Position numbers and translations under genes: made by a program. From positions 62,001 through 126,000 of the forward strand of contig JAUBSN010000005.1 of the NCBI GenBank assembly GCA_036704825.1: a stretch of DNA of 64,000 nt. The letters run 5' to 3'. The first letter of the stretch is position 1. Each line of letters opens with the position of its first letter. Under the pieces are notes generated by a model. It worked only from the letters and a program-made list of their open reading frames with translations, was not told where the DNA came from and did no database searches. The stretch is from Microcoleus sp036704825 (lineage in GTDB: Bacteria; Cyanobacteriota; Cyanobacteriia; Cyanobacteriales; Microcoleaceae). Below are positions 7,643-17,327 of the stretch, piece by piece.

Positions 7643-10600
7643 TTAATTGCGACTATCTATCAAGCCACAATCGACGAGATAGGAAAAATAAGTCCGAAAC
7701 AAACTCGCATCCGCTTGCGGGCAGATAATATTTGTTCCAGAAAGTCCCTTCAACGCATTCTGGCAATCGAATTGCAGCGTGGCAGATTTAGCCATTTCTG
7801 CAGGCGAAACTTTTTCGGAGAAAAGACCTACAAGCGGATACAAAGCATGTTCTGGAGAATATCCAGCGCGATTGATTATTTCTGCTTGCCAAGCCTCAGA
7901 AGAAACTCGTTTGATTGGATAGCCCATTGAGCAAATCCAGCCAAGCAATTCACTCATTTGAAAAGACTGAGGGTTGACTAAATGAAAAGTCTTTCCGAGC
8001 AATTCTTTTTGGCTCGAAAGATGAACGATCGCTCGGCTCACATAGTCAACAGGCGCTACGTTCATCAGCTTATCGTCATCGGGCGCACATCCAAGTTGCA
8101 CGCAACCAGCGATTAACCTGTACAGTAAATCGCTGGGATTGCAGGCCCCTGTTTGGCTGTCCCCAGAAATGCGGCCCGGTCTGTAAATGCTAACAGGAAT
8201 CCCCCGATCGCGCGCCACCTCTACTAACTTTTCTGCCACCCACTTCGTCTGAGTGTAAGCGCCTTTGAGACCCTCTCCCGGAGTGAGTTCATCCTCCTCT
8301 CGCACCACCTTAATCCCAGATTCTCCCATTGCCGAGAAAACGGAAATCGTAGAAATTAAATGGACTGGTTTTAGCTTACTTTGACTCGCCAATCTCAGAA
8401 CTTCCTGCGTCCCCAAAACGTTAGCGGGTTTGAGAACCGAGTAGGGATAAGTAAACTTGACAAACGCGCCATTGTGGTAAATGACATCAATTTTACTGGC
8501 TAAAACTCGGAACTGCTCCTCGGAAAGCCCCAAGAGCGGTTGAGACAAATCTCCAGCAATTGGGATAATCCGATCGCTCCTGCTTTCATCCCAAATTAAA
8601 TAGGATTCCAGGCTGCTTTGAATCCGCTTTTTAGCTGATTCTGCATCGGCAGAACGGACTAGGCAATAAATTTCTGCTTGAGTTTGTTGCAAGAGATCGC
8701 GGAGCAAAAAGGCTCCCAAAAAGCCCGTCGCTCCTGTTAAGAAAATGCAAGCTGGTTCAGTTTTTGGCTCGCTCAATGGAGTTGCAGGGCGAATTGCCGG
8801 ATCTAAAACAACTTCAGCGTTAATATCGAAACTTGCAGTGCGATCGCCCCCAGAATCCGCCCCGTGCTTCACCTCAATATTCTTTGCTAAAGCAGCGATG
8901 GTAGGCGCTTCAAAAAAACGGCGCAAGGGCAATTCCTTTTGGAAAGAATCTCTTACCTTTGCTAGCAACTGAGTAATCAGTAATGAATGTCCCCCCAAAT
9001 CAAAGAAATTGTCATAAATTCCCACTTTTTCCAGCCCTAGCAGCTCGGCCCACATCTCAGCAAGAATTTTCTCAACGGGAGTGCTAGGAGCGACAAAAGT
9101 ATCTGCTAAATCGGCTCTCGCCGCCTCCGGCGCTGGCAGCGCCCGCCGGTCTATTTTTCCATTAGCAGTCAGGGGCAATGCTTTCAGTACGACAAAAGCA
9201 GAAGGAACCATGTAGTCGGGCAGTTTTTCTTTTACAAATGACCGCAGCTCGTTAATAGCGATCGCCGATTCCCTCGCAGGTACAACATAGGCCACTAAGC
9301 GCTGGTTCCCCGGTTCATTTTCCAGTAGCAAAACTACTGCTTCGCGCACAGCGGAATGTTGAGATAGCGCTGCTTCTATTTCCCCCAATTCAATGCGGAA
9401 ACCTCGCAGTTTAACTTGGCTGTCAGCCCGCCCTAAAAACTCAATATTTCCGTCCGGCAAATACCGAGCCAAATCTCCTGTTTTATACAGACGCGCTCCT
9501 GGTTCGGCGTCGAAGGGGTTGAGGATAAATTTTTCTTCTGTTAATTGGGGTTGATTGAGATAGCCGCGAGCTAAAGAAGCACCGCCGATGTATAACTCGC
9601 CGGACACGCCAATGGCAACTGGCTGCAAGTGCGAATCAAGTAAATAAATCTGCGCGTTATTGATAGGGCGACCGAGAGGAACTGTCTCAGAAATGCAATT
9701 TTCTCGGTCTTTGATGGGATAAGCCAGCACGCCTACGGTGGCTTCTGTTGGCCCGTAATGGTTGAAGACTGAACAGTCGGGGGCGTATTTCTCAATAGTT
9801 TCGAGCAAATTCCAACTTAAGGCCTCGCCGCCAAGGATTAATCGCTTTTTCGGCAAAACCTGCGCCGGATCGGAAGCAGTTAATAAAGCTTTTAGATGGG
9901 AGGGAACGATTTTGAGACAGTCAATAGAATGCTGCTGAAAGTAAGCAGCGATCGCCTCTGGATCGGTGGCTCGTTCCTGGGAAATTATGTGCAGGCTTCC
10001 TCCCGTACATAAAGCTGGAAAAATTACTGTATTTCCTAAGTCTGCTGCCAAGGTAGAAACGGTTGCGAAACTGCCACCTGATGGCAGGTTTAGCTGTTCC
10101 TGAATGCTGTAAAGGTAATTGACGAGCGATCGGTGTTCAATTGCCACTCCCTTTGGCGTGCCAGTGGAACCGGAAGTATAAATGACATAAGCTAAATTCT
10201 CAGGAGACAGAGGTGGAGAGGGAGAGGGGGAGACAGAGGGAATTTCTGCGTCTAAGCAAACGATTTTTGCCTGAGTTTTTGGCAAGTTTTCGATTAGCTG
10301 TTGTTGCGTTAATAGCACTGCCACTCCGGCATCCTGCAACATCAAGGCGAGACGCTCTTTTGGCATGGCCGGATCGAGCGGCAAGTACGCGCCGCCTGCT
10401 TTGAGGATGCCGAGCATTCCGGCGATCGCATCCACAGATCGCTCAGCACAAATTCCCACTAATCCTTCGGATTTTACTCCTAATTGTTGTAGGTAATGAG
10501 CGATTTTGTTGGCGCGGGCGTTGAGTTCCCGGTAAGTGAGTTGCTGATTTTCACAGATAACCGCAATGCGATCTGGTACGCGCTCCACTTGTTGCTCAAA

Positions 10601-11974
10601 TAGCTGGTGAATGCACTTGTCTTTTGGGTAATCTTTCTGTGTTTGGTTGAACTCAACTAAAACTTGGTGGCGGGCGCGACCGCTCAGAATTTCCAACTCG
10701 CCGAGAGCGGTTTCTGGGTGATTAGCTGCACTTTTTATTAAGGTGTAGAATTGCTCTGCTAAACATTGGATCGCTGGTTCCCCTATCAAGGCCGGATCGT
10801 AGTGAAACTCAGCGATGAGAGCATCCTCTCGGCGCGCGCAGGAGAGTTTAACTTTGAAGCGATCGCAGCACGCATACTGCTTGTAAATCGAAAAATCTAC
10901 GCCAGCCGCGGCATACTTTTCTAGTTGTTCCTCAAACTCAAAACAAAATGGAAATCCCGGCGAGGCATTTATATCTTCCCGGTTGAAATATTCCTGCCAT
11001 TTATAAGCATCGCTTTGGGATTGCTGAATTTCCTGCCAGAATTCCTGAAAAGTAAAATTTTCTTGCAGTTCGCTGCGAAGCGGTAAAAACTTGGCAAATA
11101 GACCGAGGGCTGGTTCTAATTCTTCATATTTGCGATTGTCGAAGGCGGTGCCAACAATGATTTCTGCCTTTCCCAACCGCCGCCAGAGCAAGGTTTTCCA
11201 GCAAGCTAGAAAGAAAGCAGATATTGAGGTTTTGTAGCGGCGGGCGATCGCTTCTATTGCTGTTAGTAAACTCTGTTCTATTTTAACCTCAAAAAAATTC
11301 GGCTCAAATGGATCGGACGCGCTGCTATTTTTATTTTCAAAAGGCAATCTTAAACTCGCTAGCGCCGAGTAATCCCGATCGGTCCAATATGTTTTGCCCT
11401 CTGCAGCCTCTTCATCCTCAATCAATTCATTCTGCCATTCCGAATATTGGACATATTGCACCACTTCGTCGGTCAGTTCCTCACCTTGCAAGCAAGCTGC
11501 ATAACACTGGCTAATTTCTCGAATTAGATTTTTGATGGTGCGGGAATCGGCGCACAGGGAAGGCAGGCTGACAAGCAAAATGTGCCTGTTTGCTGATAGA
11601 GAAATTAAGGATAAGCGCCAAATTGGATTTTGTTCAAAGTTGAAAGCTGAGCGCTTTTCGTTTTGAAAAATTTCTGGGATTTTAGCCGCTTGTTCTGGCG
11701 GGGTAAAGCATTCGAGATTAACGATGTGCCAGGAAATTAAGCTGCGATCGTTTATCACTTGAATCGGAAATTTAATCCCCGATCGCCGCTGAAAGGTCGT
11801 CCGCAGAATTTCGTGGCGATCGCTAACTTTTTCTAAAGCTTTCTTTAGGCGATCGGTTTGAAGAATACCCTCTATAAAAATAGCAGATTGAATGCGATAA
11901 GCAGGGCTATCTTGCTGCAACAGCCACAGATATTTTTGCTGGGGTGAAAGCCGAAATCCATTAATTGTTTGCAT
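7643..11974 (-). CDS. NRPS: interface-like C domain - A (Asp) - PCP - thioester reductase
   Basis: A 1443-residue terminal module. Residues about 1-430 are a condensation-family domain whose HHxxxDG motif is replaced by SLPSLCADS (nt 11533-11577), so it should not form peptide bonds. The adenylation domain (about 460-960, TSGSTGTPKG near 603) gives the pocket code DLTKIGHVGK, matching the known Asp code. PCP has DLGGHSLLI near 995. The C-terminal part (about 1070-1443) is a NAD(P)H-dependent reductase with TGATGFLG, the active-site YTQTK and YRPGRISGD, which would release the peptide as an aldehyde or alcohol. Condensing activity and Asp beta-hydroxylation are supplied by the C and TauD domains at the end of the preceding protein. 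In siderophore NRPSs of the beta-hydroxyaspartate type, non-catalytic 'interface' domains next to Asp A domains recruit the hydroxylase; I infer that role for the N-terminal domain. Confidence 0.92.
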   Translation of the reverse strand: MQTINGFRLSPQQKYLWLLQQDSPAYRIQSAIFIEGILQTDRLKKALEKVSDRHEILRTTFQRRSGIKFPIQVINDRSLISWHIVNLECFTPPEQAAKIPEIFQNEKRSAFNFEQNPIWRLSLISLSANRHILLVSLPSLCADSRTIKNLIREISQCYAACLQGEELTDEVVQYVQYSEWQNELIEDEEAAEGKTYWTDRDYSALASLRLPFENKNSSASDPFEPNFFEVKIEQSLLTAIEAIARRYKTSISAFFLACWKTLLWRRLGKAEIIVGTAFDNRKYEELEPALGLFAKFLPLRSELQENFTFQEFWQEIQQSQSDAYKWQEYFNREDINASPGFPFCFEFEEQLEKYAAAGVDFSIYKQYACCDRFKVKLSCARREDALIAEFHYDPALIGEPAIQCLAEQFYTLIKSAANHPETALGELEILSGRARHQVLVEFNQTQKDYPKDKCIHQLFEQQVERVPDRIAVICENQQLTYRELNARANKIAHYLQQLGVKSEGLVGICAERSVDAIAGMLGILKAGGAYLPLDPAMPKERLALMLQDAGVAVLLTQQQLIENLPKTQAKIVCLDAEIPSVSPSPSPPLSPENLAYVIYTSGSTGTPKGVAIEHRSLVNYLYSIQEQLNLPSGGSFATVSTLAADLGNTVIFPALCTGGSLHIISQERATDPEAIAAYFQQHSIDCLKIVPSHLKALLTASDPAQVLPKKRLILGGEALSWNLLETIEKYAPDCSVFNHYGPTEATVGVLAYPIKDRENCISETVPLGRPINNAQIYLLDSHLQPVAIGVSGELYIGGASLARGYLNQPQLTEEKFILNPFDAEPGARLYKTGDLARYLPDGNIEFLGRADSQVKLRGFRIELGEIEAALSQHSAVREAVVLLLENEPGNQRLVAYVVPARESAIAINELRSFVKEKLPDYMVPSAFVVLKALPLTANGKIDRRALPAPEAARADLADTFVAPSTPVEKILAEMWAELLGLEKVGIYDNFFDLGGHSLLITQLLAKVRDSFQKELPLRRFFEAPTIAALAKNIEVKHGADSGGDRTASFDINAEVVLDPAIRPATPLSEPKTEPACIFLTGATGFLGAFLLRDLLQQTQAEIYCLVRSADAESAKKRIQSSLESYLIWDESRSDRIIPIAGDLSQPLLGLSEEQFRVLASKIDVIYHNGAFVKFTYPYSVLKPANVLGTQEVLRLASQSKLKPVHLISTISVFSAMGESGIKVVREEDELTPGEGLKGAYTQTKWVAEKLVEVARDRGIPVSIYRPGRISGDSQTGACNPSDLLYRLIAGCVQLGCAPDDDKLMNVAPVDYVSRAIVHLSSQKELLGKTFHLVNPQSFQMSELLGWICSMGYPIKRVSSEAWQAEIINRAGYSPEHALYPLVGLFSEKVSPAEMAKSATLQFDCQNALKGLSGTNIICPQADASLFRTYFSYLVDCGLIDSRN

Positions 11975-12030
11975 TGTTTCTCTTTATCAAAGCACTACTT
12001 TATTCTCGTTACCTTTGCCGGCAAGAGATG

Positions 12031-12156
12031 ATATCATGTCCGATCGATTGACCATAATATCCCGGTCGGGCGGGTTTTTGAGATTGTCAATTATTGGCAA
12101 ATATTATTGGTGAACCCGCCCCTACAGGAATCAGGGTAATCGACCGGACATGATAT
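12031..12156. mobile_element. MITE-like inverted-repeat element inside the NRPS operon
   Basis: Nineteen-base ends ATATCATGTCC(g/a)(a/g)TCGATT at 12031-12049 and 12138-12156 are inverted copies with one or two differences. A second, nested inverted repeat GGGCGGGTT at 12068-12076 and AACCCGCCC at about 12113-12121 lies inside. The 126-base element has no coding capacity and fills most of the 191-base gap between two NRPS genes. This fits a non-autonomous miniature element. It may fold into a long hairpin in the operon mRNA. Confidence 0.6.
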
Positions 12157-12165
12157 GAGAGGGAA

Positions 12166-15100
12166 TTAAATTCCTGATTCAGGAATCATTTCGCCCATCG
12201 CTACAACAATTTTTCGCGAACCGATAAATGGATTGCGACTGTGAGCGGCAAGCATATTATCTAGCATTAATATGTCTCCTGCTTGCCAAGGAAAACTAAC
12301 AGCAGCTTGCGCGTACACTGCATGAATTTGTGCCATTACCGAGTCTTCAATAGGAGTGCCGTCACCGTAATAAACATTGCGGGGGAGGTTCTCTTCTCCA
12401 AAAACAGAGAGCAAGGAAGCGCGGGTGGCCGCATCTAAGCAGGAAATGTGGTGCAAGGGAAGTTGATTGAAAAATACCATCTCTCCGGTTTTTGGGTGCT
12501 TGGCAATTGCGGGGCGAATTTTGCGAGTTCTCAAATTATTTCCTGCTTTCCACTCAAATTCCATCCCAGCTTGTCGGCAGTATTCCTCAACCACGGATTT
12601 GTCTTCTGTTTTGAAAAAATCTTTCCAGCTTACATCCAGTCCATCTGTGTAGTTACGGACGTACATAATTTGCTTTTGGGCAAATTTTTCTCGGAGTTTC
12701 GGGTTGAGTAACTGGTAAATTTTTCGGCAGTCAGCAATTGGCGTTTCTCCCCCTTGTTGCGCTGGCTGAACGCAGAAAAACCAGATTTTCATCGGCCAGC
12801 GGTGCAGGTGCGAACTCTCGCTGTGAAACAAGATAGCTTTATCTGCTGGGTAAGGAGTTGAACCGTAAACTTTTCCGCTAACTCCTTCGCGTGGCAAATC
12901 CCCGTACTCCCCAAATAATTCCGAACAAATTGAGAAAGCAAATTGCTCGAATGCAGAAACCACAGGGCCGATGAACCCTCGAAAAAGAATCCCTCCATGC
13001 TGTAGCAATTTTGCCTCTATAAATTCGCGGTTATTTTTTGCCCAGTCTGCGAGATCGACATCGGCTACTGCGGGTTTTGCCACTAAAGGAAAGTGTTCGT
13101 CGGGGTGCAGGTACTCGGTTTTTATCAATTCGCCTTGCGGCAAAGCCACTGGCTTCGGCTTGACGCTTTTGAACTTACTAAAATTGCTTTTTTCACGCTT
13201 TAATTCTTGCATGGCTTGTTTCTGCTTCTGGGCTTCTGTGAGAATTTCTAAAGTGTTCAAACGACTGTCAGGCTCCGCCACAATGCTGTTGAGTAAGGTT
13301 TCAAAACGACCGGACATTTGCTCGATGGTGCTGCTGTCGAAAATGCCTGTATTATATTTCCACGTACCTGCAATTCCCCGTTCGGTTTCCCCCACGAATA
13401 AAACTAAATGAAATTTCGCAATTTCGCTGTCAATTTCTAGTGGAGTCAAAGTTAAATTGCCAAGCTTTAAAGCAGGCATCGGCATATTTTGCATGACGAA
13501 TAAGACTTGAAAGAGCGGTGTTTGATTCTGGCTGCGATCGGGCCGCAATTCCTCCACCAATTTGTCGAATGGTAAATCCTGGTGAGCGTAGGCTTTTAAG
13601 GTGACTTCGCGCACGCGATCGAGCAATTCAATGAAAGTAGGATTGCCGCCCAGATCGCCGCGCAAAAGCAAGATATTGACAAAGAAACCAATCAGAGCCT
13701 CTGTTTCCAATTGGGTGCGGTTGGCGAGGTCGGTGCCGACCACCATGTCATCCTGATTTGTCGATCGATATAGCAGCGTTTCCAGAGCAGCTAGCAACGT
13801 CATAAATAGGGTGACATTTTGTTGGCGGCTCAGCTTGTTGAGCGCTGCCGAAAGGTTTGGGGAAAGCTGGAAAGGTTGAAGGGCAGCGCGATAGGTAGAA
13901 ACAGCGGCGCGCGGTTTTTTTGCAGGCAGTTGCAGCACTGGTAAGGGATTGCCTAAGTGTTGCTTCCAATAGGCAAGTTTTTCTTCTAAAACTTCCCCAG
14001 AGAGCCAGTTGCGCTGCCACACGGCATAATCGGCGTATTGGATTGGAAGTTCGGGAAGTGGGGAGGGTTTGCCAGTGCAAAAAGCTTCGTAGAGGGTTGC
14101 CATTTCCCGCACGATTACCCCGAGAGACCAGCCATCTGCAACGATGTGATGGATTGTTAGCAATAAGATAAATTCTGTGTCGTTTAACTGTAGCAAAGTG
14201 ACTCGCATTAACGGCCAGTTTGCTAAGTCAAAAGGTTGTTGCGCTGCCTCGGCGGCGAGTCGCATGGCTTCTGCTTCTCGCTGAGATTGAGGAAAGTGCT
14301 GCAAATCTATAACTGAGAGGGCGAAAGTAGGTTCGGGAATTATCAATTGAATGGGCCGCCCTTCTACCTCGCCAAAAGTTGTCCGCAAGGCTTCGTGGCG
14401 ATCGATAACTGCTTGGAAACTGCGCTCTAATGCTGTTAGGTCGATCGCACCTTTCAAGCGGACGGCAGCGGGGATATTGTAAGCCGGATCGCCCGGTTGC
14501 AATCGATCGACGAACCAGAGCCGCTGTTGGGCAAAAGAAAGGGGCAATTCTGGGCCTCGCGGTGCGCGATCGATCGGGGGTGCTTCCAGTTTTTGCTCGC
14601 TGCTGCTGATTTGGGAAATGCAATCGCTCAAACTTGCCACTGTTGGCGATTCAAATAAGACGCGCAGGGGCAATTCAATTTTAAACGCTTCTCGCAGGCG
14701 CGCGATCGCCTGAGTGGCTAATAGGGAATGTCCTCCCAATTCAAAGAAGTTATCCTCGCTGCCAATTCCCTCGATGCCTAGCACTTCGCTCCAGATGCCA
14801 GCAACCATTTCCTCAACGGGCGATCGCACCGCTGCGATCGCGCTTTTTTCCGGTGCAGGCAGCGATCGGCGATCGACCTTCCCATTGGGCAAAAGTGGCA
14901 GCGCCTCCAGCAGCACGAAGGCTGAAGGCACCATATACTCCGGCAATTTTTGTTTTAAATCGCTGCATAACTCAGTTACAAGGCTCGACGATTGAAACTC
15001 TGAAAAACTATCCTTGTACGCAGCGATATAAGCAACTAGACGCTTGTTGCCCGGACTATCTTCTCTGACAATAACCGCCGTCTCCCGCACCGCTGGATGC

Positions 15101-17283
15101 CGCTCCAATACCGCCTCTATTTCTCCTAGTTCGATGCGGAAACCGCGAATTTTTACCTGGCGATCGATGCGCCCTAAAAATTCGATCGTTCCATCGGAAA
15201 GCCACCGCCCTAAATCTCCGGTTTTGTACATTAAATCTTTGTCAATTCCTGGCAGCGGTTTTGCCGTATTTGGAAATGGATTTTCAACAAAGCTTAATTG
15301 AGTATTCTTTTCATCTTTCCAATAGCCCTCGCCGACGCCAAATCCCGACACGCAAATCTCTCCCGGCACTCCGACGGGCACTAATTTCATCTGAGAGTCG
15401 AGGATGTAAAGATTTAAATTGGCGAGGGGTTGGCCGATGGATAGCGATCGCTGATTTTCCGGCAAAGGTTTATCAAGAATTGCCTGCGTAATATCGTCAG
15501 CCGCTTCTGTAGGGCCGTAAGCATTGACAACGCCGATCGAGGGATACAAACGCAACCACTGATTCGCCAACTCTACCGAGACGGATTCTCCCGTTACCAT
15601 CATCCATTTTAAATTGGGGAACGCTCGTTGCTGCGGCGAGAATTTTGAAAGATAGTCTGTCAATCCTCGGACAACGGTGGGAACGAGTTCGACGAGGGTT
15701 AATTTGTGTTTTTGAATTACCTCACACAATTTTTCTGGATTGCAAATTGTTTCCGCGCCGGCAATTACGGTTTTTCCGCCAATTAAAATAGGCGCTAAAA
15801 ATTGCCAAACCGAAATATCCGATGAAGCGGGAGCGCTTTGCAAAAAGGTAAATTCTTCAGTCAATCCCAGCGCCTCAAATTGGGCGTAAATGTGATTGAT
15901 CGCGCCGCCGTGTCGGATAATAGCTGCCTTGGGCAATCCGGTGGAACCCGAGGTATAAATCGCGTAAGCTGGATCGGTGCCGCGATTGCTAGTTTCTAGA
16001 TTGGCTGCGGGCAGTTTATCGAAATCGCGGCGATCGCATATCTGAACCTCGGCGGCGGATCTCGCCGCGCCCTCCGGCTTGACATCTAAACAAGCCAAAT
16101 ATTTTAACTGAGGGCAATACTCGATTTGGCTTGCCAAACTTTCTAAAAATGAAGCGTCTGTTAAGAGAATTCCCACTTCGCTGTGAGAAAGCATATAGCG
16201 AATTCTCTCCGGAGGATAAGTGCTGTCAATGGGAACGTAGACTCCCCCCGCCTTTAAAATAGCGAGAATAGCGATGAGAAAATTCGGACTCCGTTTTTGC
16301 AGAATTCCCACCAGTTGTCGATTTTTGACTCCTAAACTCTGCAAAAATCTGGCGAGTTGATTCGCTTTTGCGTTCAGTTCGCGATAAGTTAACTGAGTTT
16401 CTTCAAAAACAACAGCTATGCGATCGGGCGTTTTTTCTACCTGGCTTTCAAATAAATCGTGAATCGTTCGCTCGACAGGATACTCTCTAGCATTGTCGTT
16501 AAAAGTTTCTAATAGCTGGCGGATTTCAGATTTGCTTAAAAAACTAAGATCCGCAATTTTCAGGTGAATGTTGTTGGTGACGTTTTCCAAAAGATTGACA
16601 TAGTGTGCCGTCAGTCTTCTGATGGTTTCCTCTTTGAAAAGCAAGCCGCTGTACTCAATTTTGCCGACAATCCGATTGCCCTCGACTTTCAAAGCAATTG
16701 TTAAATCATTGCCGAGTTCCGCGAGAGCGCTTGCAGAATGAAGGTTTTCCCATAAGACGGCTACGTCAAAAATTGGACAGCGGCTCTGAGTTTCGGAAAT
16801 TTTTAACAACCGCACTAATTCAGCAAACGGATAATTTTGGTGGCTGTAGGCCGCGATCGCAGTATCTTTGACTTGCAGCAGAAACTCTTTGAAAGTCAGT
16901 TGAGGAGTTACAGTGGAGCGCAGCGGAACCACTCGATTAATTAAGCGATCGCTTTTTTCTGGGTTGTAAACCGGCGAGCCGACAATAACATCGCTATTGC
17001 TAGTATATTTGTGGAGCAGTATTTTAGCGGTAGCGAGGAGAATTAGATAAATTGACAAATCGGATTTTTTCGCCAACTTAAAAATCGCTTCAGACAGTTC
17101 GCTCGACAGTTCAAATGCGACCTCTCGCTCTTTGCCGCTATCTAGCACAGGTCTTACATAATCGGCTATCAAAGTTGTTTCCGGCAGTTCCCCGGATAGC
17201 TTGTTTAACCAATAAATTTTTTGAGACAACAAGTTATCTGAAATGGGGGTAAGCTGCCTGATTTGATTAACTGCGGCTATCAT
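12166..17283 (-). CDS. NRPS: C-domain C-lobe fragment - A (Dab) - PCP - C - TauD hydroxylase
   Basis: Residues about 1-255 align only with the C-terminal half of a condensation domain; the half with HHxxxDG is absent. The A domain (TSGSTGLPKA near 446) has pocket code DIWEMTADDK, close to the L-2,4-diaminobutyrate code known from syringomycin-type NRPSs. PCP has ELGGHSLLA near 849. A complete C domain with HHIVADG near 1050 follows. The last 330 residues (about 1377-1705) are a TauD/clavaminate-synthase-type Fe(II)/2-oxoglutarate dioxygenase with the iron ligands HSE near 1484 and a distal His in NMLAAHSRNPF, plus the 2-oxoglutarate-binding Arg in GSRKI. Fused hydroxylases of this kind beta-hydroxylate carrier-bound Asp, here on the next protein. 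The start at 17283 (ATG) follows GAGGAG with 7-base spacing; a GTG at 17298 lies within that ribosome binding site and is unlikely. The next gene upstream supplies diaminobutyrate. Confidence 0.9.
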   Translation of the reverse strand: MIAAVNQIRQLTPISDNLLSQKIYWLNKLSGELPETTLIADYVRPVLDSGKEREVAFELSSELSEAIFKLAKKSDLSIYLILLATAKILLHKYTSNSDVIVGSPVYNPEKSDRLINRVVPLRSTVTPQLTFKEFLLQVKDTAIAAYSHQNYPFAELVRLLKISETQSRCPIFDVAVLWENLHSASALAELGNDLTIALKVEGNRIVGKIEYSGLLFKEETIRRLTAHYVNLLENVTNNIHLKIADLSFLSKSEIRQLLETFNDNAREYPVERTIHDLFESQVEKTPDRIAVVFEETQLTYRELNAKANQLARFLQSLGVKNRQLVGILQKRSPNFLIAILAILKAGGVYVPIDSTYPPERIRYMLSHSEVGILLTDASFLESLASQIEYCPQLKYLACLDVKPEGAARSAAEVQICDRRDFDKLPAANLETSNRGTDPAYAIYTSGSTGLPKAAIIRHGGAINHIYAQFEALGLTEEFTFLQSAPASSDISVWQFLAPILIGGKTVIAGAETICNPEKLCEVIQKHKLTLVELVPTVVRGLTDYLSKFSPQQRAFPNLKWMMVTGESVSVELANQWLRLYPSIGVVNAYGPTEAADDITQAILDKPLPENQRSLSIGQPLANLNLYILDSQMKLVPVGVPGEICVSGFGVGEGYWKDEKNTQLSFVENPFPNTAKPLPGIDKDLMYKTGDLGRWLSDGTIEFLGRIDRQVKIRGFRIELGEIEAVLERHPAVRETAVIVREDSPGNKRLVAYIAAYKDSFSEFQSSSLVTELCSDLKQKLPEYMVPSAFVLLEALPLLPNGKVDRRSLPAPEKSAIAAVRSPVEEMVAGIWSEVLGIEGIGSEDNFFELGGHSLLATQAIARLREAFKIELPLRVLFESPTVASLSDCISQISSSEQKLEAPPIDRAPRGPELPLSFAQQRLWFVDRLQPGDPAYNIPAAVRLKGAIDLTALERSFQAVIDRHEALRTTFGEVEGRPIQLIIPEPTFALSVIDLQHFPQSQREAEAMRLAAEAAQQPFDLANWPLMRVTLLQLNDTEFILLLTIHHIVADGWSLGVIVREMATLYEAFCTGKPSPLPELPIQYADYAVWQRNWLSGEVLEEKLAYWKQHLGNPLPVLQLPAKKPRAAVSTYRAALQPFQLSPNLSAALNKLSRQQNVTLFMTLLAALETLLYRSTNQDDMVVGTDLANRTQLETEALIGFFVNILLLRGDLGGNPTFIELLDRVREVTLKAYAHQDLPFDKLVEELRPDRSQNQTPLFQVLFVMQNMPMPALKLGNLTLTPLEIDSEIAKFHLVLFVGETERGIAGTWKYNTGIFDSSTIEQMSGRFETLLNSIVAEPDSRLNTLEILTEAQKQKQAMQELKREKSNFSKFKSVKPKPVALPQGELIKTEYLHPDEHFPLVAKPAVADVDLADWAKNNREFIEAKLLQHGGILFRGFIGPVVSAFEQFAFSICSELFGEYGDLPREGVSGKVYGSTPYPADKAILFHSESSHLHRWPMKIWFFCVQPAQQGGETPIADCRKIYQLLNPKLREKFAQKQIMYVRNYTDGLDVSWKDFFKTEDKSVVEEYCRQAGMEFEWKAGNNLRTRKIRPAIAKHPKTGEMVFFNQLPLHHISCLDAATRASLLSVFGEENLPRNVYYGDGTPIEDSVMAQIHAVYAQAAVSFPWQAGDILMLDNMLAAHSRNPFIGSRKIVVAMGEMIPESGI

Positions 17284-17327
17284 CGATCGTCTCCTCACAT
17301 TTTAAAAATTGGAAAAAATTAGAGCAA

